A stretch of DNA of 25,219 nucleotides from CAZUSP01 sp964623505 (GTDB lineage Bacteria > Patescibacteriota > Minisyncoccia > Minisyncoccales > UBA1441), in NCBI GenBank assembly GCA_964623505.1, contig CAZUSP010000005.1, positions 1-25,219 on the forward strand, in the 5' to 3' direction. The position numbers and the translations under genes were made by a program. Below, in pieces: positions 7,612-15,113 of this stretch. Numbering within the stretch: the first letter of the stretch is position 1; every line of letters starts with the position of its first letter. The notes beneath the pieces are model-generated. The model was not told the origin of the DNA and searched no databases. It was given only the letters and a program-made list of their open reading frames with translations.

Positions 7612-8289
7612 ATGAGTAAAAATAACGAAAATTTAATTCAGTTCATGACCGAAGCCGGGGTTGGCTATGGTCATAAAACCTCAAAGCTTCATCCGAAAAT
7701 GAAGCCTTATGTTGAGAGCGTTAAATCCGGAGTTCATATTATTAACCTAAGCAAAACGGCCGAAAAGCTTGAAGCGGCTCTTTCTTTTCTGGCTAATCTG
7801 AAGAAAGAGAACAAGCAGGTTCTTTTTGTGGGAACCAAGATTCAGCTCCAAACAATGGTTAAATCAGCGGCCGAAGAATGCAGAATGCCTTACGTTAGTA
7901 ATCGTTGGCTGGGGGGCACGTTGACCAATTTCAAGATTATTTCCCAGCGGATCAAGGATTTGATTGATAAAGAGACCAAAAGAGAAAAGGGAGAGTTTGA
8001 TCATTACACTAAGAAGGAAAGGCTGGAAATTGACCGAGAAATAGATCGCCTTAAAAAGAATTTTGAGGGATTGAAGATCATGAAAGAACTGCCCGCAGCT
8101 GTTTTTATCGCTGATTTAGATAAAAATGGACTAGTTGCTCGAGAAACTCGCCGCAAAAACATAAAATCAGTGGCAATAGTTGACACGAATCTTAATCCAG
8201 AAACGGTTGACTACCCCATCCCGGGCAATGACGACGCCCTTTCGGCGGTTTCTTTTATTCTGGAAGAGATTAAAAAAGTGCTCAAATAA
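7612..8289 (+). CDS. rpsB: 30S ribosomal protein S2
   Basis: S2 binds the small subunit late in assembly. The ~225 aa match the family: an N-terminal FMTEAGVGYGHKTSKLHPKMKPYV region, VLFVGTKIQ, the signature NRWLGGTLTNFKII, a charged coiled-coil insert at about 125-155, and the C-terminal VDTNLNPETVDYPIPGNDDALSAV. Two in-frame ATGs occur (7603 and 7612); 7612 was chosen because it gives the conventional MSKNNENL start. Neither has a Shine-Dalgarno. tsf starts 2 nt after the stop, the classic rpsB-tsf pair. Confidence 0.96.
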   Translation: MSKNNENLIQFMTEAGVGYGHKTSKLHPKMKPYVESVKSGVHIINLSKTAEKLEAALSFLANLKKENKQVLFVGTKIQLQTMVKSAAEECRMPYVSNRWLGGTLTNFKIISQRIKDLIDKETKREKGEFDHYTKKERLEIDREIDRLKKNFEGLKIMKELPAAVFIADLDKNGLVARETRRKNIKSVAIVDTNLNPETVDYPIPGNDDALSAVSFILEEIKKVLK

Positions 8290-8291
8290 AT

Positions 8292-8873
8292 ATGTCTATA
8301 GATTTGATCAAGAAACTAAGAGCCGAGACCGGCATTGGTGTTTCCGAGTGCCAAAAAGCTTTGGCCGAATCTAAAGGTGATATTGATAAAGCCAAAGAGA
8401 TCCTGAAGAAGAAAGGAAAAGAGATCGCGGCTAATAAATCGGCTCGCGAAACGCATCACGGACTGGTGGAAAGTTATATTCATGCCAATGGCCAAGTTGG
8501 CACCATGGTGGCGATTCGATGTGAGTCCGACTTTGTGGCCAAATCAGAGAGTTTTCACAATCTTGCTCGAGAGATAGCTATGCAGATAGCCGCCATGAAC
8601 TCTTTATACATCTCAGAAAACAGTGTGCCAAAAGAAGTTATAGAAAAAGAAAAAGAAATTTATCGAGAACAGTTGGCAGCTTCAGGCAAACCAGCGGAGA
8701 TGATCGAGAAGATCGTCGCCGGCAAGTTGGAAAAATTTTATGGAGAAGTTGTTCTTTTAAGGCAAAAATGGATTAGGGACGACCGCAAGACCATTAAGAA
8801 TTTGATTGACGAAGTTGTTTCTCAATTGGGAGAAAAGATAGAAGTAACTGATTTTGCCAGATTTGAGATATAA
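8292..8873 (+). CDS. tsf: Elongation factor Ts, short form
   Basis: Guanine-nucleotide exchange factor for EF-Tu. The N-terminal UBA-like domain reads IKKLRAETGIGVSECQKALAES, and the EF-Tu contact motif is CESDFVAKS (canonical TDFVA). At 193 aa it has one core dimerisation subdomain, like the short Thermus-type EF-Ts and unlike the ~280-aa E. coli protein. It follows rpsB with a 2-nt gap and no Shine-Dalgarno. The end of the gene contains TATAAT (8869-8874), which may serve the next small ORF. Confidence 0.95.
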   Translation: MSIDLIKKLRAETGIGVSECQKALAESKGDIDKAKEILKKKGKEIAANKSARETHHGLVESYIHANGQVGTMVAIRCESDFVAKSESFHNLAREIAMQIAAMNSLYISENSVPKEVIEKEKEIYREQLAASGKPAEMIEKIVAGKLEKFYGEVVLLRQKWIRDDRKTIKNLIDEVVSQLGEKIEVTDFARFEI

Positions 8874-8879
8874 TAAATT

Positions 8880-9092
8880 ATGGACTACCTGCTTGGTCTT
8901 CGTCTAATCGCTGCTTTAAGCATTCTGGGGCTCGCTGTTCTTTTTGGCAGCAAGGTGTTATCTCTTGATCATTCGGTCTTATCCCAATCCCAAAAAAATG
9001 GCAAGAAAGAACGCTGTCCTTTACCGACCGGCAATAAAAAGAAAAAACTCAAGGATGATTTTTGGGACAAGCTAACTCGCCCCCGATCTTAA
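8880..9092 (+). CDS. Small single-pass membrane protein of unknown function
   Basis: A 70-residue ORF with a hydrophobic segment at residues 3-25 (LLGLRLIAALSILGLAVLFG) and a very basic, polar C-terminal half with two Lys-rich clusters (KNGKK, NKKKKLKDD). I do not recognise a family. It lies 6 nt after tsf and 2 nt before tRNA-Thr; TATAAT at 8869-8874 ends 5 nt before its ATG, so a leaderless transcript could express it and also carry the tRNA. The hydrophobic-then-basic pattern and the exact fit between tsf and the tRNA make it a plausible real gene, but a chance ORF cannot be excluded. Confidence 0.55.
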   Translation: MDYLLGLRLIAALSILGLAVLFGSKVLSLDHSVLSQSQKNGKKERCPLPTGNKKKKLKDDFWDKLTRPRS

Positions 9093-9094
9093 AA

Positions 9095-9168
9095 GCCGCC
9101 TTAGCTTAGTGGTAAAGCAGTGGTTTTGTAAACCGCGGACGCGGGTTCGATTCCTGCAGGCGGCTCCA
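9095..9168 (+). tRNA. tRNA-Thr (anticodon UGU)
   Basis: The cloverleaf is complete: acceptor GCCGCCT/AGGCGGC (7 bp), D-arm GCTT/AAGC, anticodon stem GTGGT/ACCGC with loop TTTGTAA (anticodon TGT), and T-arm GCGGG/CCTGC with one G-U pair and a TTCGATT loop. The discriminator is T and the CCA end is encoded (9166-9168), unlike the tRNA-Ile in this window. gatB starts 5 nt downstream, so the tRNA must be cut out of a joint transcript or gatB must have an internal promoter. Confidence 0.95.
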
Positions 9169-9173
9169 AGAAT

Positions 9174-10649
9174 ATGGTTAAAAACGACTTCGAGCCGGTT
9201 ATTGGACTAGAGATACATGTTCAACTAAAAACGTTGAGCAAGATGTTTTGTTCTTGCGCCAATGATCCCGGGGCTCAAAAAGCCAATGTGAATATTTGTC
9301 CCATTTGCTTGGCTCATCCGGGAACTCTGCCCAGTGCCAATGCTTTAGCCGTTGAAAAAACGGTTCAGGTCGGGCTGGCTTTGGGTTGTGAAATTCCACT
9401 TGAATCGGAATTTGCCCGCAAAAGCTATTTTTATCCAGATCTTCCCAAGGGTTACCAAATATCACAGGCTGACAAGCCTTTATGTCAAAATGGTTTTTTG
9501 AACATAGGAGACAAAAGCGCCAGGATCAGAAGAATTCACCTGGAGGAAGATACGGCTAAGCTTATTCACGTTGAGGGAGGGGAGTATTCTCTGGTTGATT
9601 TCAACCGGGCGGGATTGCCCTTAATGGAACTGGTTACCGAACCTGATTTTAAAACCGGAGAACAGGTTGAATTGTTTGCGCGCAAGTTACAGTTGATTCT
9701 GAGATCATTGGGGGCATCTGACGCTGATATGGAAAAAGGAGAAATGAGGGTTGAGGCCAATGTTTCGGTCCAGCCACCGGGGGCCGCTTTTGCCTCGGGG
9801 ACCAAAGTAGAACTCAAAAACATAAACTCTTTTCGGGCGGTTAAAGAAGCCATAGATTATGAAATATCGCGCCAAACCAACCTTATTGCCCAGGGGCAGA
9901 AGGTAGAACAGGAAACAAGAGGCTGGAATGGCCGAAAGACCATTCCGCAGAGGAAAAAAGAGATTGCCCAAGAATATCGATATTTTCCCGAGCCAGACCT
10001 CAAACCAATATTTTGGATGGAAAATGAGATCCAGGAGATAAGACAACGGTTGCCAGAACTACCGTCGGCTAAGAGATTGCGTTTTGAACAAGAATACCTG
10101 ATTGATCCAGAAAGCATTCAGGTCTTAATTCGAGAGATTGATTTAGCAAATTACTTTGAGAAATCAGCGAGCGAACTTTTGTCTTGGATGAAAGATGAGA
10201 ACGTTGCCATGGAACATAAGGGTCGATTAATGAAATTATTGAGCAATTATTTAATTAGTGATTTAAAGGGGCTCTTGGCTTCGGATTCAATTAAAGACAT
10301 CAAGATCGCGCCAGAGAACTTTGCTGAACTCATCATTCTTGTTTTCCAAGGCAAGATCCCTTCCCGTTTAGCCAAGGATCTTTTAAAAGATATGTTGACA
10401 ACAGGCGGGGACCCGTCGCAGATCATGGCAGAGAAGAACATTGCGGCCATTGATGATGAAAAAACGCTTATTCCTCTTGTATCGCGAATAATTGAAGAGA
10501 ATCCCAAGGCGAAAGAAGATTATCGGAAAGGGAAGACAGTTAGTGTTCAATTTTTAATTGGACAATTAATGAGAGAAACCCGGGGCAGCGTTCTGCCGAA
10601 AGCGGCCGAAAAATTGATTATCGATCAATTAAACAAAAGTCAGGACTAG
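9174..10649 (+). CDS. gatB: Asp-tRNA(Asn)/Glu-tRNA(Gln) amidotransferase subunit B
   Basis: GatB phosphorylates the mischarged Glu-tRNA(Gln) or Asp-tRNA(Asn) and receives ammonia from GatA. The 491 aa show the N-terminal VIGLEIHVQLKT, a zinc site CSCAN...CPICLAHPG (~28-50), SYFYPDLPKGYQISQ, the DFNRAGLPLMELVTEPD signature (~140-157) and KVELKNINSFRAVKEAI. The C-terminal ~150 residues form the YqeY-like tRNA-binding domain, ending in RGSVLPKAAEKLI. gatA and gatC are not in the window. It converges with miaA; both stops lie in the same CTAG at 10646-10649. Confidence 0.96.
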   Translation: MVKNDFEPVIGLEIHVQLKTLSKMFCSCANDPGAQKANVNICPICLAHPGTLPSANALAVEKTVQVGLALGCEIPLESEFARKSYFYPDLPKGYQISQADKPLCQNGFLNIGDKSARIRRIHLEEDTAKLIHVEGGEYSLVDFNRAGLPLMELVTEPDFKTGEQVELFARKLQLILRSLGASDADMEKGEMRVEANVSVQPPGAAFASGTKVELKNINSFRAVKEAIDYEISRQTNLIAQGQKVEQETRGWNGRKTIPQRKKEIAQEYRYFPEPDLKPIFWMENEIQEIRQRLPELPSAKRLRFEQEYLIDPESIQVLIREIDLANYFEKSASELLSWMKDENVAMEHKGRLMKLLSNYLISDLKGLLASDSIKDIKIAPENFAELIILVFQGKIPSRLAKDLLKDMLTTGGDPSQIMAEKNIAAIDDEKTLIPLVSRIIEENPKAKEDYRKGKTVSVQFLIGQLMRETRGSVLPKAAEKLIIDQLNKSQD

Positions 10650-11536
10650 TCCAGAAAATTTTCAATAATTTCAATGGCTTCATCTAGGCCGGTTGTCCAT
10701 TTAATGCGCCGGTCTTTTTTAAACCAGTTCATTTGATTTTTAATAAGCTTCAGGGTGTCTTTAATAATACCTTGACTCATTTCAATTTGACTAATTTTAC
10801 CCTGGAGATAAAAAGCCACCCATCGGTATTCTAGACCGAATGCTTCAAGCCGGTTCCACGATAAAGGGAGTTGGCGCAGCTTAATTACTTCCTGGATCAA
10901 TCCTTGATTCAGCCGATTTTTCAACCTTTGTTCAATTTTTGTCTTGATATCTTGCTTTGGAGCATTTAGGCCGATCAAAAGAGATTTAAACGATGGGCTC
11001 TTTTCCAGGGGTGGCACCATTCTTAGATCATTGGCGATTTCAATGGCTCTTATTATTCGCCGAGCATTGTTGGGGTCTACTCTTTTTGCGGCCCGGGAGT
11101 CCATCTTTTTTAATATTTCTAAGAGTTCTTGATTTTTTTTACGTGATAACTCGCGTCTCAACTTTTGATTCGGTGAAGTTTTTGGAAATATCCAGCCGTC
11201 AATAACGCTATAAAGATAAAGCGGGGATCCGCCCACTAGAAAAGGCGTCTTATTGTTTTTAATGATTTGAGACATGGCTCTTTCTGCTTTGCTCTGAAAA
11301 GCAACGACATTAAAATTTCTTCGGGGCGAAACAATATCAATGAGATGGTGTTTAATGCCCTGTTTTTCTAGCGGCATTATCTTATTGCTTCCAATGTCCA
11401 TTCCTTGATAAACCTGCCTCGAGTCGGCGGAGACAATTTCTCCGTTGAATTTTTTGGCTAATTCAATTCCTAAGCTGCTTTTTCCAACAGCAGTTGGTCC
11501 AAGAATAACAACAATTTTTTGTTTTTCTGTTGACAT
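10646..11536 (-). CDS. miaA: tRNA dimethylallyltransferase
   Basis: MiaA adds a dimethylallyl group to A37 of tRNAs reading UNN codons (i6A). Visible features: P-loop GPTAVGKSS near residues 13-21, SADSRQVYQGMDIGSNK (~35-51) with the conserved Asp-Ser-Arg, HHLIDIVSPR, and VGGSPLYLYSVIDG (~101-114). The 296-aa length is normal. The product is the substrate of MiaB, which is encoded 0.5 kb further on the same strand but separated by an oppositely oriented membrane-protein cassette. The minus-strand TATAAT ends 11 nt before the ATG, predicting a very short leader. Confidence 0.95.
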   Translation of the reverse strand: MSTEKQKIVVILGPTAVGKSSLGIELAKKFNGEIVSADSRQVYQGMDIGSNKIMPLEKQGIKHHLIDIVSPRRNFNVVAFQSKAERAMSQIIKNNKTPFLVGGSPLYLYSVIDGWIFPKTSPNQKLRRELSRKKNQELLEILKKMDSRAAKRVDPNNARRIIRAIEIANDLRMVPPLEKSPSFKSLLIGLNAPKQDIKTKIEQRLKNRLNQGLIQEVIKLRQLPLSWNRLEAFGLEYRWVAFYLQGKISQIEMSQGIIKDTLKLIKNQMNWFKKDRRIKWTTGLDEAIEIIENFLD

Positions 11537-11557
11537 AAACTTTTTTTATTATAGAAT
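11530..11557 (+). promoter_or_regulatory. Promoter of the membrane-protein cassette
   Basis: Perfect TTGACA (11530-11535), 16-nt spacer, TAGAAT (11552-11557). The -35 overlaps the miaA start codon on the other strand. The expected start near 11564 leaves a ~28-nt leader that contains AGGAGG. A second TTGACA at 11571-11576 has no matching -10. Confidence 0.65.
11548..11553 (-). promoter_or_regulatory. -10 element of miaA
   Basis: Minus-strand TATAAT, 11 nt upstream of the miaA ATG; no convincing -35 is seen. It overlaps the -10 of the divergent membrane-protein gene (11552-11557), so the two promoters may compete. Confidence 0.5.
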
Positions 11558-11581
11558 AAAAACATCCCAATTGACAGCCAA

Positions 11582-11587
11582 AGGAGG
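11582..11587 (+). promoter_or_regulatory. Canonical Shine-Dalgarno AGGAGG (unusual in this window)
   Basis: AGGAGG lies 4 nt before the ATG at 11592 and defines that start rather than the longer frame open from 11445. It is the only strong Shine-Dalgarno in front of any gene here, and the local 16S gene lacks the complementary CCTCC. Confidence 0.75.
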
Positions 11588-11591
11588 AGAG

Positions 11592-12071
11592 ATGGAATGG
11601 CTTTTGTGGTTTTTTGCGGCAGATGTATGGCTTATTCGTCGTCTATCTGTTGGAGATGGGTTGCTTTGGTCAACTTTGTTGGCTATTGCTTCGATGATGC
11701 TGAACACTCTGATCAGCATCATCATCTTCGTCTCTTTAACCTATCTGGTCAGAGGGGTTATTCAACAGTTTGATGGTCATCAGTTCTTCCGGGGGGTCAA
11801 CGAACAGATCAGAGCGGCGCTGAATCGCCGCCATGATTCCGGTCAACGCATGATCAGGTATGTGGAAAAGTGGCAACATCACAAATATCTGATTATGCTA
11901 TTGATCAACACGATTCCATTCGTGCCCTGGGTAGCTGGGGGGACGACGCTTTATGCCGTTATAGTTCGTGATCCGAAGGCGCTTGTTGCCACGCTATTCG
12001 GACTAGCCATGAAGTCGGTTATCATTTCGGGAGTGGCCGCGCTTGGCCACTTGGTATCGAGGATTCGGTGA
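11592..12071 (+). CDS. Polytopic membrane protein of unknown family
   Basis: A 159-aa protein starting MEWLLWFFAADVW. Hydrophobic segments are at about 26-52, 105-125 and 133-155, separated by a polar Arg/Gln-rich loop (~55-100, QIRAALNRRHDSGQRMIRY). The motif NTIPFVPWVAGGTTLYAVI with a following helix loosely recalls small multidrug-export/COG2426-type proteins, but I cannot assign it. Composition differs from neighbours: only 4 Lys against about 12 Arg, and visibly more GC-rich codons. It has its own promoter, a perfect Shine-Dalgarno and a strong terminator, and its last 69 bases overlap the 3' end of miaB antisense. This suggests recent acquisition. Confidence 0.75.
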   Translation: MEWLLWFFAADVWLIRRLSVGDGLLWSTLLAIASMMLNTLISIIIFVSLTYLVRGVIQQFDGHQFFRGVNEQIRAALNRRHDSGQRMIRYVEKWQHHKYLIMLLINTIPFVPWVAGGTTLYAVIVRDPKALVATLFGLAMKSVIISGVAALGHLVSRIR

Positions 12072-13379
12072 GGGCCTGCCTGAAGTTTTAGGCAAGCCCT
12101 CTTTTATTTTTCCGCCTAAACCCCAAGAAAGTGCTTTTTCTACTTCAACCCAAACTATCTGACCGATGAAAGATTTTTTGCCTTTGACTTTTATAGTTTT
12201 ATAACTTCTGGTCTTTCCCAGAAGCCATCCTTTTTTTGAATCTGTTTTTTCAATTAAAACAGGCAGAGTCAGCCCCAGATAAAAATCATTTGCCTTTTTA
12301 GCGGTCTTTTTTAAAACTTCATTTAAAACAATCTCTCTTTCCTTCTTCTCTTTTGAATCAACAGTTTCGGGCATGGCCCAGGCCCGGGTGAGAGGGCGCG
12401 GAGAATACCGGGAAATGTAGGCCATATCAAATTCTATAATCTCCATCAGTTGAACCGTTCTTTGGAACCGGCTCTTAGTTTCGCCAGGAAAACCAACAAT
12501 CAGGTCAGTTGAGAGAGCGATTCTTTTCTCTTCATTGAGCCGATACTTATTGAAAGCTTGTCTTAATTTTTTAATTTTGCTTTGATATAAAGAAACATTA
12601 TAGGGGCGATTCATCTTTTTCAGGATGGTATTATCGCCCGATTGAACCGGAAGATTCAAATAGGGAGCTAATTTAAATGACCGAGCCATGGTTTCAATCA
12701 ACTGATCATCTAGGTCTTTGGGGTGGGAGCTGGTAAAATAAATCCAAAAATCTCCTTTCAGTTCATTTATCTTTGTTAGCAAGTCGGCAAAACCAATGTC
12801 TGATATTTGGTCTCGATAACTGTTTACATTTTGACCCAAAAGCCAGATCTCCTTGTATCCTTTTTCGACCAAAGACTTTATCTTTTTGATTATTTCTTTA
12901 GCCGACTGGCTATGTTCACGCCCGCGCGTGTAGGGAACTACGCAGTAAGAGCAAAAATTATTGCAGCCGGTCATAATCGGAACAAAGGCGCGATAAGAGG
13001 ATCCGCATTTTGCCGGGTGGAAGAGATAGTGACGGCCCAATATTTTTTCTCGAGAACAAACTTGATCAAAAAATTCAAAGAATTTTCTTTGTTCAGGATG
13101 TTTCAAGAAACAACCGGTTAAGATTGACTTCAGCCGAGGATTTTTTTCTCGAACTTTCCCTATTTTAGCTATTAAACCATTTATCCGATCAGCTGCTGAT
13201 CGTCGAACAGAGCACATATTGACCACAACCAGATCGGCTTTTTCTAAATCGTATACCCGTTGATATTCTTTTTGCTCTAAGGCATATGCTATCTTTTCAG
13301 AATCAGAGATGTTCATCTGACACCCAAATGTTGCCAAAAAATAGTGCCCGGAATGGTTTTTTGCTTTTCGGCCAGACAT
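12003..13379 (-). CDS. miaB: tRNA-2-methylthio-N6-dimethylallyladenosine synthase
   Basis: Radical SAM methylthiotransferase converting i6A37 to ms2i6A37. The N-terminal UPF0004 domain contributes cluster cysteines in FGCQMN, NMCSVR and LTGCF; the radical SAM CxxxCxxC is in TGCNNFCSYCVVPYTRGRE (~140-157). A C-terminal TRAM domain ends near SWGLGGKIKE. After that the frame continues for about 30 codons (GLPKTSGRPSPNPRYQ...) across the terminator and antisense to the end of the membrane-protein gene, an apparently non-native tail. Its ATG overlaps the thrS stop by one base (TAATG). Confidence 0.95.
   Translation of the reverse strand: MSGRKAKNHSGHYFLATFGCQMNISDSEKIAYALEQKEYQRVYDLEKADLVVVNMCSVRRSAADRINGLIAKIGKVREKNPRLKSILTGCFLKHPEQRKFFEFFDQVCSREKILGRHYLFHPAKCGSSYRAFVPIMTGCNNFCSYCVVPYTRGREHSQSAKEIIKKIKSLVEKGYKEIWLLGQNVNSYRDQISDIGFADLLTKINELKGDFWIYFTSSHPKDLDDQLIETMARSFKLAPYLNLPVQSGDNTILKKMNRPYNVSLYQSKIKKLRQAFNKYRLNEEKRIALSTDLIVGFPGETKSRFQRTVQLMEIIEFDMAYISRYSPRPLTRAWAMPETVDSKEKKEREIVLNEVLKKTAKKANDFYLGLTLPVLIEKTDSKKGWLLGKTRSYKTIKVKGKKSFIGQIVWVEVEKALSWGLGGKIKEGLPKTSGRPSPNPRYQVAKRGHSRNDNRLHG
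12070..12111 (+). terminator. Rho-independent terminator of the membrane-protein gene
   Basis: Stem GAGGGC (12070-12075) with GCCCTC (12096-12101) and TGCCT (12077-12081) with AGGCA (12090-12094), separated by one C-A mismatch; 8-nt loop; then TTTTATTTTT. The stem begins inside the TGA stop. On the other strand it is read as miaB codons. Confidence 0.88.
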
Positions 13380-15112
13380 TAGGAACGAGATTTAATTCTT
13401 TGGTCAATCAGTTCTTCTAATTCTTGAATGGTCAAATTGATCAGATTGGATGAGTGCCTCTCTCGAACACTTATTTGTTCTTTTTCTATTTCACGATCTC
13501 CCAGGACAAGAATAAAGGGGATTTGTTTTTCTTCGGCTTGAAGAATTTTCTTGCTGACCGTTTTATTGTCGCTATCAATATCAACACGGAAAGATCTTTT
13601 TCTCAACCTTTCAACTATGATTTGCGCCTGGCTGACGTGGCGATCGGCAATCGGAATGACCATTATCTGGGTCGGACTTAGCCAGGTTGGAAGCTGTCCG
13701 GCATAATGTTCGAGTAAAACGCCAATGAACCGCTCGACGCTTCCCAGTAAAGCCCGATGGATCATGATCGGTCTTTGTTTCTGACCCTTCTGATCGATAA
13801 AATGAAGGTCGAATTTTTCAGGTAAATTAAAATCAACCTGAATGGTGGTGCACTGCCAACTTCGGCCGATTGAATCCTTGATCTTGATGTCGATTTTTGG
13901 TCCATAGAAAACTCCGCCGGCCTCATCAACTCGATACGGGATTTGTTTTTGGTTCAAAGATTGTTTTAATGCTTCAGTGGCCTTGTCCCAGATCTGGTTG
14001 CTGCCGATGTGTTTTTCGGGGCGCGTTGATAAATAAATATCATATTTCTTGAAGCCAAAATCAGATAGAATCTCCAGGGCCAGGCTTAAGGTTCTCTCGA
14101 TTTCATCGGGAAGTTGATCGGGGGTACACCAGATATGGGCATCATCTTGAGTGAATCCTCTGACGCGAGTCAGTCCGTGGAGCACGCCTGATTTTTCGTA
14201 ACGATAAACAGTGCCCAGCTCAGCATAACGTAAAGGTAGATCGCGATAACTGTGAGGTTCTCTTTGGTAGACCATGATATGAAAAGGACAGTTCATCGGC
14301 TTGATCTGATAATCGTCCTTTTCTTCTTCGGACATCTCTTTCAGGTGTATGGCCGGGAACATACTCTCTCGATAAAAATCGGTATGCCCGGAGGTCTTCC
14401 AGAGGTGAAGGCGAGCGATATGAGGGGTATCAATTAAATCATACCCATTTGCCAAACATTTATCCAAGATAAAGTCTTGGATGATTTTTTTTAGCCGAGC
14501 ACCGGATGGCGGCCAAAGAACCAGGCCAGCGCCTAAGTTCTCGTCAAAATGGAACAGACCTAATCTTTTCCCAATCAGGCGATGGTCTCTTTTTTGCGCT
14601 TCGGTTAATTGCGTCATGAATTCGTTTAATTGTTCGGCCGATTCAAAGGCGTAGCCATAGATTCTTTGCAGCATCTGGCGATTTTCATTACCGCGCCAAT
14701 AGGCACCGGCAACCGAATGGAGCTTAAATGAATCAGGGTTTATTTGTCCGGTTGATTCTATGTGAGGGCCTCGACAAAGATCAACAAATTCTCCCAGCCA
14801 GAATACACTTATTTTTTCTTCCGCCAGTTCTTTAATCAGCTCTAGTTTGTAGGGCTGGTCTTGAAAAATATCCAAAGCTTTAGATCGATCAATATTTTCT
14901 TGACGGAAAGCCACATCTTGCTTAATAATCCTTATCATCTCTTCTTGAATCTTGGACAGATCTTCAAGACTTATTTTTTCTTTGAAATCAACATCGTAAT
15001 AGAATCCATTTTCAATGCTTGGGCCAATGCCAAATTTGATCTCGGAATAGAGGTTTTTTAAGGCCGCCGCCATTATATGAGCTAAAGAATGTTTGATTTT
15101 TTCTATTTCCAT
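13379..15112 (-). CDS. thrS: Threonyl-tRNA synthetase without TGS domain
   Basis: Class II synthetase charging tRNA-Thr (a tRNA-Thr gene is in this window). The protein starts directly with the editing domain: KHSLAHIMAAAL carries the HxxxH pair (residues 8 and 12), and DLCRGPHI carries the editing Cys/His. The catalytic core shows KPMNCPFHI, RYAELGTVYRYEKSG (motif 2), DDAHIWC and HRALLGSVERFIG (motif 3), with the Cys/His/His zinc ligands. The C-terminal anticodon-binding domain begins near residue 480. At 577 aa it lacks the ~60-residue N-terminal TGS domain of E. coli ThrS. It lies between dnaE (1-nt gap) and miaB (1-nt overlap). Confidence 0.95.
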   Translation of the reverse strand: MEIEKIKHSLAHIMAAALKNLYSEIKFGIGPSIENGFYYDVDFKEKISLEDLSKIQEEMIRIIKQDVAFRQENIDRSKALDIFQDQPYKLELIKELAEEKISVFWLGEFVDLCRGPHIESTGQINPDSFKLHSVAGAYWRGNENRQMLQRIYGYAFESAEQLNEFMTQLTEAQKRDHRLIGKRLGLFHFDENLGAGLVLWPPSGARLKKIIQDFILDKCLANGYDLIDTPHIARLHLWKTSGHTDFYRESMFPAIHLKEMSEEEKDDYQIKPMNCPFHIMVYQREPHSYRDLPLRYAELGTVYRYEKSGVLHGLTRVRGFTQDDAHIWCTPDQLPDEIERTLSLALEILSDFGFKKYDIYLSTRPEKHIGSNQIWDKATEALKQSLNQKQIPYRVDEAGGVFYGPKIDIKIKDSIGRSWQCTTIQVDFNLPEKFDLHFIDQKGQKQRPIMIHRALLGSVERFIGVLLEHYAGQLPTWLSPTQIMVIPIADRHVSQAQIIVERLRKRSFRVDIDSDNKTVSKKILQAEEKQIPFILVLGDREIEKEQISVRERHSSNLINLTIQELEELIDQRIKSRS

Positions 15113-15113
15113 A

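Noticed and set aside
11445..11591. Upstream extension of the membrane-protein frame overlapping miaA antisense
   Set aside because: The AGGAGG and promoter place the start at 11592; the extra 49 residues are a shadow of miaA.
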